Below are positions 6,623 through 14,434 of a stretch of 17,789 bases of DNA, one piece after another. Under the pieces are notes generated by a model that had not been told where the DNA came from, did no database searches, and saw only the letters and a list, made by a program, of their open reading frames with translations. A program made the translations under genes and the position numbers. Origin of the DNA: Aquimarina sp. (GTDB taxonomy: Bacteria; Bacteroidota; Bacteroidia; Flavobacteriales; Flavobacteriaceae); contig NZVW01000166.1 of assembly GCA_002697475.1 (NCBI GenBank), forward strand, positions 6,364 through 24,152, written 5' to 3'. Position 1 is the first letter of the stretch. Every line of letters begins with the position of its first letter.

Positions 6623-9013
6623 TTACGCTTTATGATCTCTGTACGTAGTTAACAAGTCCATAGTGGATTCAATCAAATCCTTAGTTTCTGTTAAAAGACT
6701 AAAATACAAAGTGGTATTTTTAGGACTACTTTCTTCAGTCCTGGTTCTGGCAATTTGTTTATTAATTTTATCAGTAACTATACTAAATAACTCTTGTTTT
6801 TCATCGATCAATACGTTTAAGTGATCAAAATTTCTCTTATCAAAGATGTCGTTAATCTGTTTAAATAATTTACTTAAGCGCTCCTCAATTTCCTTTAAAT
6901 CTTTAATCTGATTGAACCTAAGCTTCTTGTGATTATTGTTAACATGCTTATGACTAACCTTTGAAATATACTCTAAGGATTGCGTTATATCTTCAAGATA
7001 GTCCAATATAGATATATAGAAATTACTAGCCCCTAAACTTGAATCATCAAGATTTTTAATAAAATAAAAGATATTATCCCTAAGTTCTTCAATCTCCTTT
7101 TCAAGTTTGGCTATACCTTTTCTGCTTTTCTTAAGATCAGATAAGTCATATCTGGCAAGACTATCAATAGTATTGCTATAAATTTTATTACCGCGATTAA
7201 CAAAGGATTTAATATTATCTGCACTTTCTTCAATAACTCCTTGAATAGAACTGCTTTCAGATTTCTTAAGCTTATCTTCTGCTCTTTCTGCTCTTGCCTT
7301 TTGACGATATTTGATCGCATTTCTAACAATTAAGAAAGTAGCTACTAACAGCAACACTGCCGTCATAATAGGCTGATCAAAATTGATCAGAAAAGCTATA
7401 CCTGCTGAAGCTACAAAGGCACTAAGTGCCGTAAAAAACCAACCTCCTATAACATTGAGCACCCCAGCGACACGATAAACAGCACTTTCAGTACCCCAAG
7501 CTCTGTCTGCTAATGAAGTACCCATAGCCACCATAAAAGTAACATAGGTAGTTGATAATGGTAATTTCATTGATGTAGCAATAGAAATTAAAACCCCTGC
7601 TACCATAAGATTTACTGCTGCGCGAACAAGGTCAAACGCGGGTTGATCTTCTCGTTTAAGCTTAGATTTAGGCAAACTACTCTGATCAAACTGTTTGTCA
7701 GTAAAAGTTTTAAAACCAGCTGGAGTTATGGCAGAAATGGCTTCTGAAATTGCCACTGTTCCTCGAACTACACCTCTCGATAAAAAATTAGGCTTAAACC
7801 TCTCCTGTCCATCACCTTGTCTGGATAAATCTATAGATGTTTTGACTACATCCCTTGCTTTAGCAGAAAACCATAAAGTTAGTACCATTACAATACCTGC
7901 GGCAAGGAGTAAATATGTTGGAGTCTCCGCTTTACCTCCTAAAACAGCCATGGAAAATTCACTAGCTAACTGACCAGATGCACTCCAGGCCTCGTAAGCC
8001 TTTAACGCCGCAATAGGCACACCTATAAAATTAACCAGATCATTACCCGCAAAGGCTAAGGCAAGTGCAAAGGTCCCAACTATTATTATTATTTTATAAA
8101 TATTAGTTTTAAATACGGTCATTAATACATAAGAAAATATTGACCAAAAAATAAAACCTATTGATATTATTGCTAAAACGTTCGTTTCTAGCAATCCTCT
8201 AAGTGTTAAAGATAAAGTTCCAGCATTAGGATCTATAATATGAGATTCCTTTTTAGCTTCAATTAAAGCTTCAACAGACTCAAATGTAGCTCCAAAATGC
8301 ATATTTGCCCACTGAAGAAAACTCATCCCAGAATCATTCTGAAATACGGAAATAATGGCATCTGCGTAATTAGTTCCCTTAATACCTTTGATGAAAATGA
8401 AATATAAAATTGAAGTAAGCGCAATTCCTCCGAATACTGCTCCTAACCATTTTGCCTTCTTTTCAAAATTAAATGATAGCAGTAATCTCGAAAGATACTG
8501 AACCAAAGCTCCAATAGAGAATGCGACTACCACTGAAAGCAGTATACCCAAAATTATCTCAGTAGCCTTTTTAGTATTAATATAGTTTCCTAGTTGCTCA
8601 ATACCAATATTGGGATCCGCACTTATCTTAATTAGCGACACACAAACCGCCGCTCCCAAAAGTTCAAAAACAATTGATACCGTGGTGGATGTAGGCATCC
8701 CCAAAGAATTAAAAAAATCGAGCAACAAGATATCAGTGATCATCACTGCCATAAAAATGATCATGATCTCGTCAAAATAAAACTCACCAGGTACAAAAAT
8801 TCCCTTTCTGGCAACTTCCATCAAACCACTTGAAAAAATGGCTCCCAAAGCAATACCAAGACTGGCAACTATCATAACTGTTCTAAAAGAAACAGCCTTT
8901 GATCCTATTGCAGAATTTAAGAAGTTTACAGCGTCATTGCTAACTCCAACAATCAAATCTGCTATTGCCAAAAAGGCAAGAGCAATAATCATCAAAATAT
9001 AAATATCATTCAT
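6623..9013 (-). CDS. PiT-family inorganic phosphate transporter with C-terminal PhoU-like domain
   Basis: The 796-residue membrane protein carries the two PHO4 repeats of the PiT family. The first has VGVSNDAVNF (22-31) and GMPTSTTVS (105-113); the second has AGNDLVNF (322-329) and KLPLSTTYVTF (483-493). PiT proteins import phosphate across the inner membrane with a cation. Membrane segments end near residue 566. Residues about 570-796 are a soluble, charged, helical tail resembling PhoU/DUF47 accessory proteins, so the protein is far longer than E. coli PitA (about 500). The tail may sense phosphate or control transport, as separate DUF47 proteins do beside pit genes elsewhere. It is followed 143 bp later by the PhoB/PhoR-like pair on the same strand. 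Phased repeats lie just upstream of its start. Confidence 0.93.
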   Translation of the reverse strand: MNDIYILMIIALAFLAIADLIVGVSNDAVNFLNSAIGSKAVSFRTVMIVASLGIALGAIFSSGLMEVARKGIFVPGEFYFDEIMIIFMAVMITDILLLDFFNSLGMPTSTTVSIVFELLGAAVCVSLIKISADPNIGIEQLGNYINTKKATEIILGILLSVVVAFSIGALVQYLSRLLLSFNFEKKAKWLGAVFGGIALTSILYFIFIKGIKGTNYADAIISVFQNDSGMSFLQWANMHFGATFESVEALIEAKKESHIIDPNAGTLSLTLRGLLETNVLAIISIGFIFWSIFSYVLMTVFKTNIYKIIIIVGTFALALAFAGNDLVNFIGVPIAALKAYEAWSASGQLASEFSMAVLGGKAETPTYLLLAAGIVMVLTLWFSAKARDVVKTSIDLSRQGDGQERFKPNFLSRGVVRGTVAISEAISAITPAGFKTFTDKQFDQSSLPKSKLKREDQPAFDLVRAAVNLMVAGVLISIATSMKLPLSTTYVTFMVAMGTSLADRAWGTESAVYRVAGVLNVIGGWFFTALSAFVASAGIAFLINFDQPIMTAVLLLVATFLIVRNAIKYRQKARAERAEDKLKKSESSSIQGVIEESADNIKSFVNRGNKIYSNTIDSLARYDLSDLKKSRKGIAKLEKEIEELRDNIFYFIKNLDDSSLGASNFYISILDYLEDITQSLEYISKVSHKHVNNNHKKLRFNQIKDLKEIEERLSKLFKQINDIFDKRNFDHLNVLIDEKQELFSIVTDKINKQIARTRTEESSPKNTTLYFSLLTETKDLIESTMDLLTTYRDHKA

Positions 9014-9038
9014 ATGTAATGTGCATACGTATTGAGCA

Positions 9039-9082
9039 CAAAAATGTTATTATTATTCTAGTCGAATGTTATTCCAATGTTA
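9039..9082 (-). promoter_or_regulatory. 11-bp phased AATGTTA repeats upstream of the PiT gene
   Basis: AATGTTA occurs at 9043, 9065 and 9076 on the plus strand, spacings of 22 and 11 bp; the intervening phase position (9054, TATTC) is degenerate. Read in the direction of the PiT gene the units are TAACATT. They lie 30-70 bp upstream of the PiT start codon. A possible -7 element, CATTTTTG on the minus strand (9046-9039, one mismatch to TAnnTTTG), overlaps the proximal unit. A regulator bound here could therefore block the promoter rather than activate it, a plausible arrangement for a low-affinity transporter. Confidence 0.45.
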
Positions 9083-9332
9083 TCTTTTACATTCACCACA
9101 GTATTAAACTATGAATAATTCAATCCTGATCCATTACAAAAACTATGGTATTCCCTGAAAGGAGTATTATTACACAACTATTACAACCCCTGTAAAATCA
9201 GTTATTTCAGAAGCTACAATCTTCAATAGTTCCTAAAAAATTTACTATAAACAACCTCTAATGTTACCAAAAAACACTTCTTTTTACCAAAACAAATTTA
9301 CATAAATATCTTATTTTCAAATACTTATGATT

Positions 9333-9391
9333 TCAATGTAAATTTAATGTTACGTGAATGTTGCTTGAAAGTAAAATTAATGTTATATTTG
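9333..9391 (+). promoter_or_regulatory. Five-unit 11-bp repeat array (Pho-box-like) and promoter of the YwqK-like gene
   Basis: The pentamer AATGT recurs at exact 11-bp steps: 9335, 9346, 9357, then AAAGT at 9368, and 9379. The units read approximately T(T/G)AATGTTAnn, the same orientation as the downstream gene. The 11-bp direct-repeat geometry is that of PhoB/OmpR-family operators. The last unit overlaps an exact -7 element, TATATTTG, at 9384-9391, and a TTG -33 element sits at 9361-9363, 20 bp upstream of it. Transcription would start roughly 40 bp before the YwqK-like start codon. The remaining intergenic stretch 9083-9332 is AT-rich; apart from two TTACCAAAA copies (9264, 9284) I see nothing in it. 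Confidence 0.65.
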
Positions 9392-9434
9392 TAATATAAT
9401 TATTAAGAAACCCCCAACTTTAAATATTTGTGTT

Positions 9435-9794
9435 ATGAAAAAAATCCTTCTATCTGCAGCAATTCTTTTTTCCGGAATAGTATTTTCTCAAGATGTTAAA
9501 CCATCCTTTGAAAAGGAAGGTGATGCTATTAAAGGTACCTTTTATTTCGAAAACGGAGATATAAGACAACAAGGATTTTATAATAAAGAGGGAAAACTTC
9601 ATGGAGAGTGGAAATCCTATGACACAAATGGCAACAAAGTTGCAATGGGACAATATATAAATGGAGTTAAAACCGGTAAATGGTTTTTCTGGAATGATAA
9701 TAAATTATCTGAGGTTAATTATGACAATAATACAATTGCATCTGTAACGACCTGGTCTAACAAAAGCGATGTGGTTGTAAACTTCAACAACTAG
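9435..9794 (+). CDS. Small secreted MORN/YwqK-like repeat protein
   Basis: The 119-residue protein starts with a signal peptide (MKKILLSAAILFSGIVFSQ, cleavage near residue 18-19). The mature part has short repeats of the MORN/YwqK type: FYFENGDIRQQGFYNKEGKLHGEW, then YDTNGNKVAMGQYINGVKTGKW, then FFWNDNKLSEVNY. Such repeats form small beta-hairpin sheets. In flavobacterial genomes these proteins are often labelled 'YwqK family antitoxin', but there is no toxin gene next to it and the signal peptide argues against an intracellular antitoxin. Function is unknown. The strong phased-repeat promoter upstream suggests it belongs to the same regulon as the PhoB-like system. A rho-independent terminator follows directly, so it is a single-gene transcript. 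Confidence 0.85.
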   Translation: MKKILLSAAILFSGIVFSQDVKPSFEKEGDAIKGTFYFENGDIRQQGFYNKEGKLHGEWKSYDTNGNKVAMGQYINGVKTGKWFFWNDNKLSEVNYDNNTIASVTTWSNKSDVVVNFNN

Positions 9795-9822
9795 ATAAAA
9801 ACTTCATTTCACAATATATACT

Positions 9823-9855
9823 AAGCCTTGCTATATCTAGCAGGGCTTTATTAAT
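9823..9855 (+). terminator. Rho-independent terminator after the YwqK-like gene
   Basis: AAGCCTTGCTA (9823-9833) pairs with TAGCAGGGCTT (9838-9848) over 11 positions, including one G-T wobble, around a four-base loop. A T-rich tract (TATTAATTT) follows. It lies 29 bp after the stop codon and separates this gene from the TBDT promoter. Confidence 0.85.
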
Positions 9856-9867
9856 TTACAAATCACC

Positions 9868-9975
9868 TTAACCTGTAGTTAACTTAAAAAAAGATCCATA
9901 ACATTGAGATAACACTATTATTACTCTTATTTAATTTTAGAATAACACCTACTTAACAACATGTCGCGTTCTTTG
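9868..9975 (+). promoter_or_regulatory. 11-bp phased TAACA repeats upstream of the first TBDT
   Basis: ATAACA occurs at 9898, 9909 and 9942, and TTAACA at 9953, all in one 11-bp phase (steps of 11, 33 and 11). The in-between phase positions, 9920 ATTACT and 9931 TTAATT, are degenerate. A further TTAAC pair at 9868 and 9879 is also 11 bp apart but in a different phase. The unit is the reverse complement of the AATGTTA unit upstream of the YwqK-like gene. A weak -7-like GTTCTTTG lies at 9968-9975, about 10 bp after the last unit, which is the Pho-box-to--10 distance seen in E. coli. Confidence is limited by the AT-rich background. Confidence 0.5.
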
Positions 9976-9998
9976 CACCGAATTTTACGAACACGTAC

Positions 9999-12854
9999 AT
10001 GAAAAAAATTGCAATCTTGATTGCGTTATGTTTTGTAGGAATAACATACGCACAGGAAACCGGAGCAGTTACCGGTACACTATTAGACAAAGAATCTGGC
10101 GAGCAACCCCTTCCATTCGCTAACATTTTAATTAAAGGAACTACTAAAGGTACTACATCTGATTTTGATGGTTTATATACATTGGAAGGTATCCAACCCG
10201 GAACGTATACTTTAGAGTTTAGCTTTGTGGGTTATGAAACTGTAAATAAAGAGGTTACTGTAGTAGCTGGTCAAACGGCAACTATAAATGCCACTTTAGG
10301 AGCTAGTGCCGCAGCATTAGACGAAGTTGTTATTAAAACCACAAGTACTAAGAAGGAAAGTGTACAAGCGCTACTTCTTGAGCAAAAAAATGCTGTAGTC
10401 CAAAAACAGAGCATTGGAGCTCAGGAACTTTCTAATAAAGCAGTAAGTAATGCTGCAGCAGCCGTTACTAAAATTTCCGGAATTTCAAAGCAAGAAGGAG
10501 GAGGTAATGTATATGTAAGAGGATTAGGAGACAGGTATTTAAATACTACCTTTAATGGTTTATCACTTCCTGCAAACAATGTAGATAAGAAAAATATTGA
10601 CCTAGGTCTTTTTTCATCAGATGTTATTCAAAACATTGGTGTGAGCAAAACATATGCAGCTAATTTTTATGGAGATTTTGCGGCAGGTAATGTTGATATC
10701 ACTGCTAAAGAACACGTTGGAGACGCATTTATTGATGTAGAACTGGGTAATAATATTAACACCGCTTCTATCGGAAAAAGGTTTTTAAAGAGTGAAGGGA
10801 CTGGTTTATTTGGTTTCTACAACAGATATAGTAATGACCCATTTGCAGTAATTTTATCTCACGGCGTAGATCCAATTGCTTCTGAAGGACCAGTAGGCCT
10901 TTCAGGATCATTGGCCGCAGGTAACTCTTGGGAAATAGGAGAAGCATCTAAATTGAGCGTATTTGCTACGGCATCTTTTGGAAGTAATTATGAATACAGA
11001 AGAGGACAAGAGGCAAATGTTACAGCAGCAGAAAATCAAATTTTCAGAGATGCTGAAGCCTTTGAATATAGTCGTACTACAACTGCAATGACTAACATTG
11101 TTTATCGTATCAATACAAATCATAGAATAAAATTCACTTCATTATTTATTAATGATGCCACAGATGAAGTAGGACGTTATGGAATTGATGGTAATGGATT
11201 TAATAGAAACACAATTGCAGACATTGATGATTTTGGATTTTTTACCCAAAATGTACAATTTGAACAAGACATGATTTTTGTTAATCAATTATCAGGAACC
11301 AGTAAGATTACCGATAAAATAGAAGTAGATTATGGGATTGGTTTCAATAATGTTTTAGCTCGTCAACCGGATAGAAAACGTATCGCTTTAGAGCAGTTTG
11401 ATTTATCACTGGATAATGATCCTACTACAAATCCGGTTCTTTACCGTAATGTGGATTTTGACAATCAACGTTACTTTCAAAATATCGAGGATGAAGAATG
11501 GAATGGTAGATTAAATCTTGAATATAAAAATTCAGAAAATCTTTCTTTGAATTTCGGATATAATGGGCGTACAAAACAACGTAATTTTGACAATCAGCGT
11601 TTTGGATTAAGTATCATTGAGCCAAGAACAGAAGTAGCTGACGTTAATAACTTCAACGACATTTTCAACACGGATAATTTAGGTATTGTATACAATACAG
11701 TGGTTATCAATCCTATTAACCCATCAATCGGACTAGGAGACACAAACCTGCCCGGGCTTCCTGAAAATACTTATTCAGGAAAACTTGATGTACACGCTGT
11801 GTACGGTAATGCTGTTTATAAAATTGGAGAAAAGTGGACTTTTGTTCCTGGATTACGTGTAGAGTCATTTAAGCAAAGTATTGAATATGATGTAATTAAC
11901 CTTGTGTTTAATAACCCTGGACGTAATGAAGCATCAGAAACTTTTTTACTACCTAGTTTAAATGTAAAATATGCATTAAATGATGATCAAAACATACGTC
12001 TTTCTGCAAGTAGAACCGTTTCTAATCCGGAGTTTAAAGAGGTAGCGCCTTTCGTATATGAAAATGTAACCGATCGTATTGGTGGTAACCCAGACTTACT
12101 AAATGACCCTGCATTCTCTTCAATCTTCAATTTAGATTTAAAATACGAATGGTTTTTTGAAAGAGGTCAGGTATTTTCTATTGCAGCCTTTGCAAAACAA
12201 ATTAACGATCCCGTAAACCTAGTATCTGCAAATGATGCTACAGGAACTCAACGTTTCTTTAGAACAGGTGATAAAGCTGAAGTATTTGGTATTGAGTTAG
12301 AGGCTCGTAAAGCACTGCTATCAAAAAGTGATGATGAAAGTCTTCTTTCTGCAGGTGTTAATCTTACGTATACCTCTACAAAACAAGACTTAAAAACTGT
12401 TACCGGAACATTTAATACAAACTTTAACAGAGATTCTGATGAGTTACAAGGGGCATCCCCATTTTTAGTGAATGCAGATGTAAGCTACACACCAACTTTT
12501 GGCACATACAAGCCGGTGGCGAATCTGGTATTCTCTTACTTTTCTGACAGAATCGACGCGTTAGGTGCCGGTCAATTAGGGAATATCGTAGAAAAAGGAG
12601 TTCCAACATTAGACTTTGTGTGGAAAAATAAGGTACACGATAATTTTGAAATTAACCTTAGCGTTAAAAACTTATTAAACCCTACTATTGAAAGAGTTAG
12701 GGAAAATGCTGTAATATCAGAAGATGTCCTTACTACTTTGAATATTCCATTTACAAGAAATAGCAATAATGAAATTAATCCGATAGATGAATTTGCACTT
12801 TCCAGCTATAAAAGAGGTGTGAATTTCGGATTACAGTTTAAATACACTTTTTAA
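9999..12854 (+). CDS. TonB-dependent outer-membrane receptor, CarboxypepD-reg-like type (module 1)
   Basis: The 951-residue protein has a signal peptide (MKKIAILIALCFVGITYAQ), a carboxypeptidase-regulatory-like beta-sandwich at about 20-105 (PLPFANILIKGT, DFDGLYTLEGIQPGTYTLEFSFVGY) and a TonB box DEVVIK at 108-113. A plug domain follows at about 120-240, including VRGLGDRY at 173-180. The rest is a 22-strand-type barrel ending in the aromatic terminus FGLQFKYTF needed for outer-membrane insertion. It takes up a ligand across the outer membrane using TonB energy. The ligand is unknown. It is followed after 47 bp by a beta-helix lipoprotein, probably its surface partner. The phased repeats upstream suggest phosphate-linked control, so a phosphorus compound is a reasonable hypothesis. 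It is a clear paralogue of the second TBDT in the window. Confidence 0.93.
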   Translation: MKKIAILIALCFVGITYAQETGAVTGTLLDKESGEQPLPFANILIKGTTKGTTSDFDGLYTLEGIQPGTYTLEFSFVGYETVNKEVTVVAGQTATINATLGASAAALDEVVIKTTSTKKESVQALLLEQKNAVVQKQSIGAQELSNKAVSNAAAAVTKISGISKQEGGGNVYVRGLGDRYLNTTFNGLSLPANNVDKKNIDLGLFSSDVIQNIGVSKTYAANFYGDFAAGNVDITAKEHVGDAFIDVELGNNINTASIGKRFLKSEGTGLFGFYNRYSNDPFAVILSHGVDPIASEGPVGLSGSLAAGNSWEIGEASKLSVFATASFGSNYEYRRGQEANVTAAENQIFRDAEAFEYSRTTTAMTNIVYRINTNHRIKFTSLFINDATDEVGRYGIDGNGFNRNTIADIDDFGFFTQNVQFEQDMIFVNQLSGTSKITDKIEVDYGIGFNNVLARQPDRKRIALEQFDLSLDNDPTTNPVLYRNVDFDNQRYFQNIEDEEWNGRLNLEYKNSENLSLNFGYNGRTKQRNFDNQRFGLSIIEPRTEVADVNNFNDIFNTDNLGIVYNTVVINPINPSIGLGDTNLPGLPENTYSGKLDVHAVYGNAVYKIGEKWTFVPGLRVESFKQSIEYDVINLVFNNPGRNEASETFLLPSLNVKYALNDDQNIRLSASRTVSNPEFKEVAPFVYENVTDRIGGNPDLLNDPAFSSIFNLDLKYEWFFERGQVFSIAAFAKQINDPVNLVSANDATGTQRFFRTGDKAEVFGIELEARKALLSKSDDESLLSAGVNLTYTSTKQDLKTVTGTFNTNFNRDSDELQGASPFLVNADVSYTPTFGTYKPVANLVFSYFSDRIDALGAGQLGNIVEKGVPTLDFVWKNKVHDNFEINLSVKNLLNPTIERVRENAVISEDVLTTLNIPFTRNSNNEINPIDEFALSSYKRGVNFGLQFKYTF

Positions 12855-12901
12855 CAACATACATTAAATCGAACACGAATAATTTATTAAAACTAGAACG
12901 C

Positions 12902-14065
12902 ATGAAAGCAAACATATTACTTCTAAAAATATTTGCCTTTACTATTCTATTAGTAGGATGTGCAAATGATGACACAGCAGATATTACTATTAATGTAAAT
13001 GGTGATGGTCAACCTGTAGACCCTTCAGAACAAGTAATTGGAGGTACTTTAACAGAAGACCTAACCCTTGAAACAGGAAATGAATATTCACTTAACAGCG
13101 CTTTAATTGTGCCTGAGGGAATAACATTAACTGTAGAACCAGGTGTAGTAGTAAAAGCAGCTACCGGATCTGACGTATATATTGCAGTGTTACAGGGAGG
13201 AATGATTAACGCAGAAGGAACTTCATCAAACCCTATCGTATTTACATCTGCTACTGCAACTCCTAATCCTGGTGATTGGGGAGGCCTTATCGTATTAGGA
13301 AGAGCGCCTATCAATTCTGTTGTAGGTGGTGATGCTACTTCTACTTCTGAAATTGGTGGACTACCTTATGGAGGTAGTATAGTAGATGACAACTCTGGTA
13401 TCATTAGATACGTACGTATAGAATATTCAGGTGGTGCGGCAGATGCTGCTTCAGAAAATAATGGATTTTCTTTCTATGCAGTAGGAAACGGAACTACTAT
13501 CCAGTACATTCAAGCTTTTGAGGGAGCTGATGATGGAGTAGAGTTTTTTGGAGGAACGGTTGATGCTTCTTTCATATCTGTAGTGGGAGCACAAGACGAT
13601 TCTGTAGACTGGACTGAAGGATACACAGGTTCTTTGACTAACGTATACATTGAACACAGACAATCTCACGATAAAGGAATAGAAGGTGATGGGTTTAATA
13701 CGGATATAGGAAACAACTCTGATCCTGTATTCTGGTCTGCACCTACGATTACAAATCTTACTATCAATGGTCTTGGGTCTTCTAATCAAAATGAAGCAAT
13801 CCGATTACGTGCAGGAACAAGAGCTACATTTAACAACGTTCTTCTGGAAGGATTTGCAGAAGGTTTTGATCTTGATGATACTGAAACCGGAATTGGTGTA
13901 TTAAATGGAGAAACTTCTGTAACTGATATCACTTTTAATGATATTACACTTACGCTTAAAAATGATACAGGAGCTACATTCAATGAAGCTGACGTTATAT
14001 CTGGTATAGGTAATGGAACCGGTGCGGATTACAATTCCTGGAATTCAGGATGGACTCGTAATTAA
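12902..14065 (+). CDS. Parallel beta-helix lipoprotein, partner of TBDT module 1
   Basis: The 387-residue protein has a lipoprotein signal peptide with lipobox LLVGC (C20). Acidic residues follow directly (ANDDTAD), resembling the surface-export signal of Bacteroidota lipoproteins, so it is probably on the outside of the outer membrane. The mature part has the repetitive turn pattern of right-handed beta-helices (LIVPEGITLTVEPGVVVKA at about 68-86). It contains GDWGGLIVLG (124-133) and acidic clusters GADDGVEFFGG (208-218) and QDDSVDWTEGY (231-241) that could bind metal or ligand. There is no SusD-like TPR fold. It follows the TBDT by 47 bp in the same operon, so I infer it acts as that receptor's surface capture protein. 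No catalytic motif is recognisable. Confidence 0.82.
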   Translation: MKANILLLKIFAFTILLVGCANDDTADITINVNGDGQPVDPSEQVIGGTLTEDLTLETGNEYSLNSALIVPEGITLTVEPGVVVKAATGSDVYIAVLQGGMINAEGTSSNPIVFTSATATPNPGDWGGLIVLGRAPINSVVGGDATSTSEIGGLPYGGSIVDDNSGIIRYVRIEYSGGAADAASENNGFSFYAVGNGTTIQYIQAFEGADDGVEFFGGTVDASFISVVGAQDDSVDWTEGYTGSLTNVYIEHRQSHDKGIEGDGFNTDIGNNSDPVFWSAPTITNLTINGLGSSNQNEAIRLRAGTRATFNNVLLEGFAEGFDLDDTETGIGVLNGETSVTDITFNDITLTLKNDTGATFNEADVISGIGNGTGADYNSWNSGWTRN

Positions 14066-14105
14066 AAACAAACTTAGAGTTAGCCAATACAAACTTTAGT
14101 TAGTT

Positions 14106-14219
14106 AGACTGTCTAAAAATTTAGCAATAAAGAAATCGTTGCGACTTATTTGTCATAAAAGGGAAATACTAAACCCTGACAACACACTCAAACAATCTTT
14201 ATACATTTTTAGACAGTCT
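14106..14219. repeat. 15-bp perfect inverted repeat enclosing 84 bp; terminator or MITE-like
   Basis: AGACTGTCTAAAAAT (14106-14120) and ATTTTTAGACAGTCT (14205-14219) are exact reverse complements separated by 84 bp. The right arm runs into a T tract (14219-14224). It begins 40 bp after the lipoprotein stop codon. It may form the 3' stem of the TBDT1-lipoprotein mRNA and terminate it, or be a small non-autonomous element with terminal inverted repeats. I see no clear target-site duplication and no coding sequence inside. Confidence 0.5.
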
Positions 14220-14434
14220 TTTTTATTGCATAATACCCTTATTATTGCTTAACATTTTCTTATCATTCTTATCTTTAAAATTACATTCTGATAATACAAC
14301 TATAAGATTACCTTAAAATCTTTCAATAAAATTCTTTTTTAATTTGCTATATGTGAATTGGTGTTAAAACCAATAAACATTAATCTGAATAATAAGTTTA
14401 AGTCAGACTCACAATATTCAAACTTTGTTTTTAG

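Noticed and set aside
7695..7973. Plus-strand 92-codon frame inside the PiT gene
   Set aside because: It is antisense to conserved membrane helices of the transporter and shows no signal or domain of its own.
9264..9292. Two copies of TTACCAAAA 20 bp apart
   Set aside because: Only two short AT-rich copies, not in the 11-bp register of the nearby arrays and far from the -7 element; likely chance.
9435..9794. A toxin-antitoxin system around the YwqK-like gene
   Set aside because: The protein has a signal peptide, no adjacent toxin gene exists, and a terminator follows it directly; the 'antitoxin' label is a family name only.
13451..13789. Minus-strand 112-codon frame opposite the beta-helix lipoprotein
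   Set aside because: It is antisense to a clearly coding, repetitive beta-helix sequence; it lacks recognisable domains and is Ser/Arg/Tyr-rich as expected for a shadow frame.
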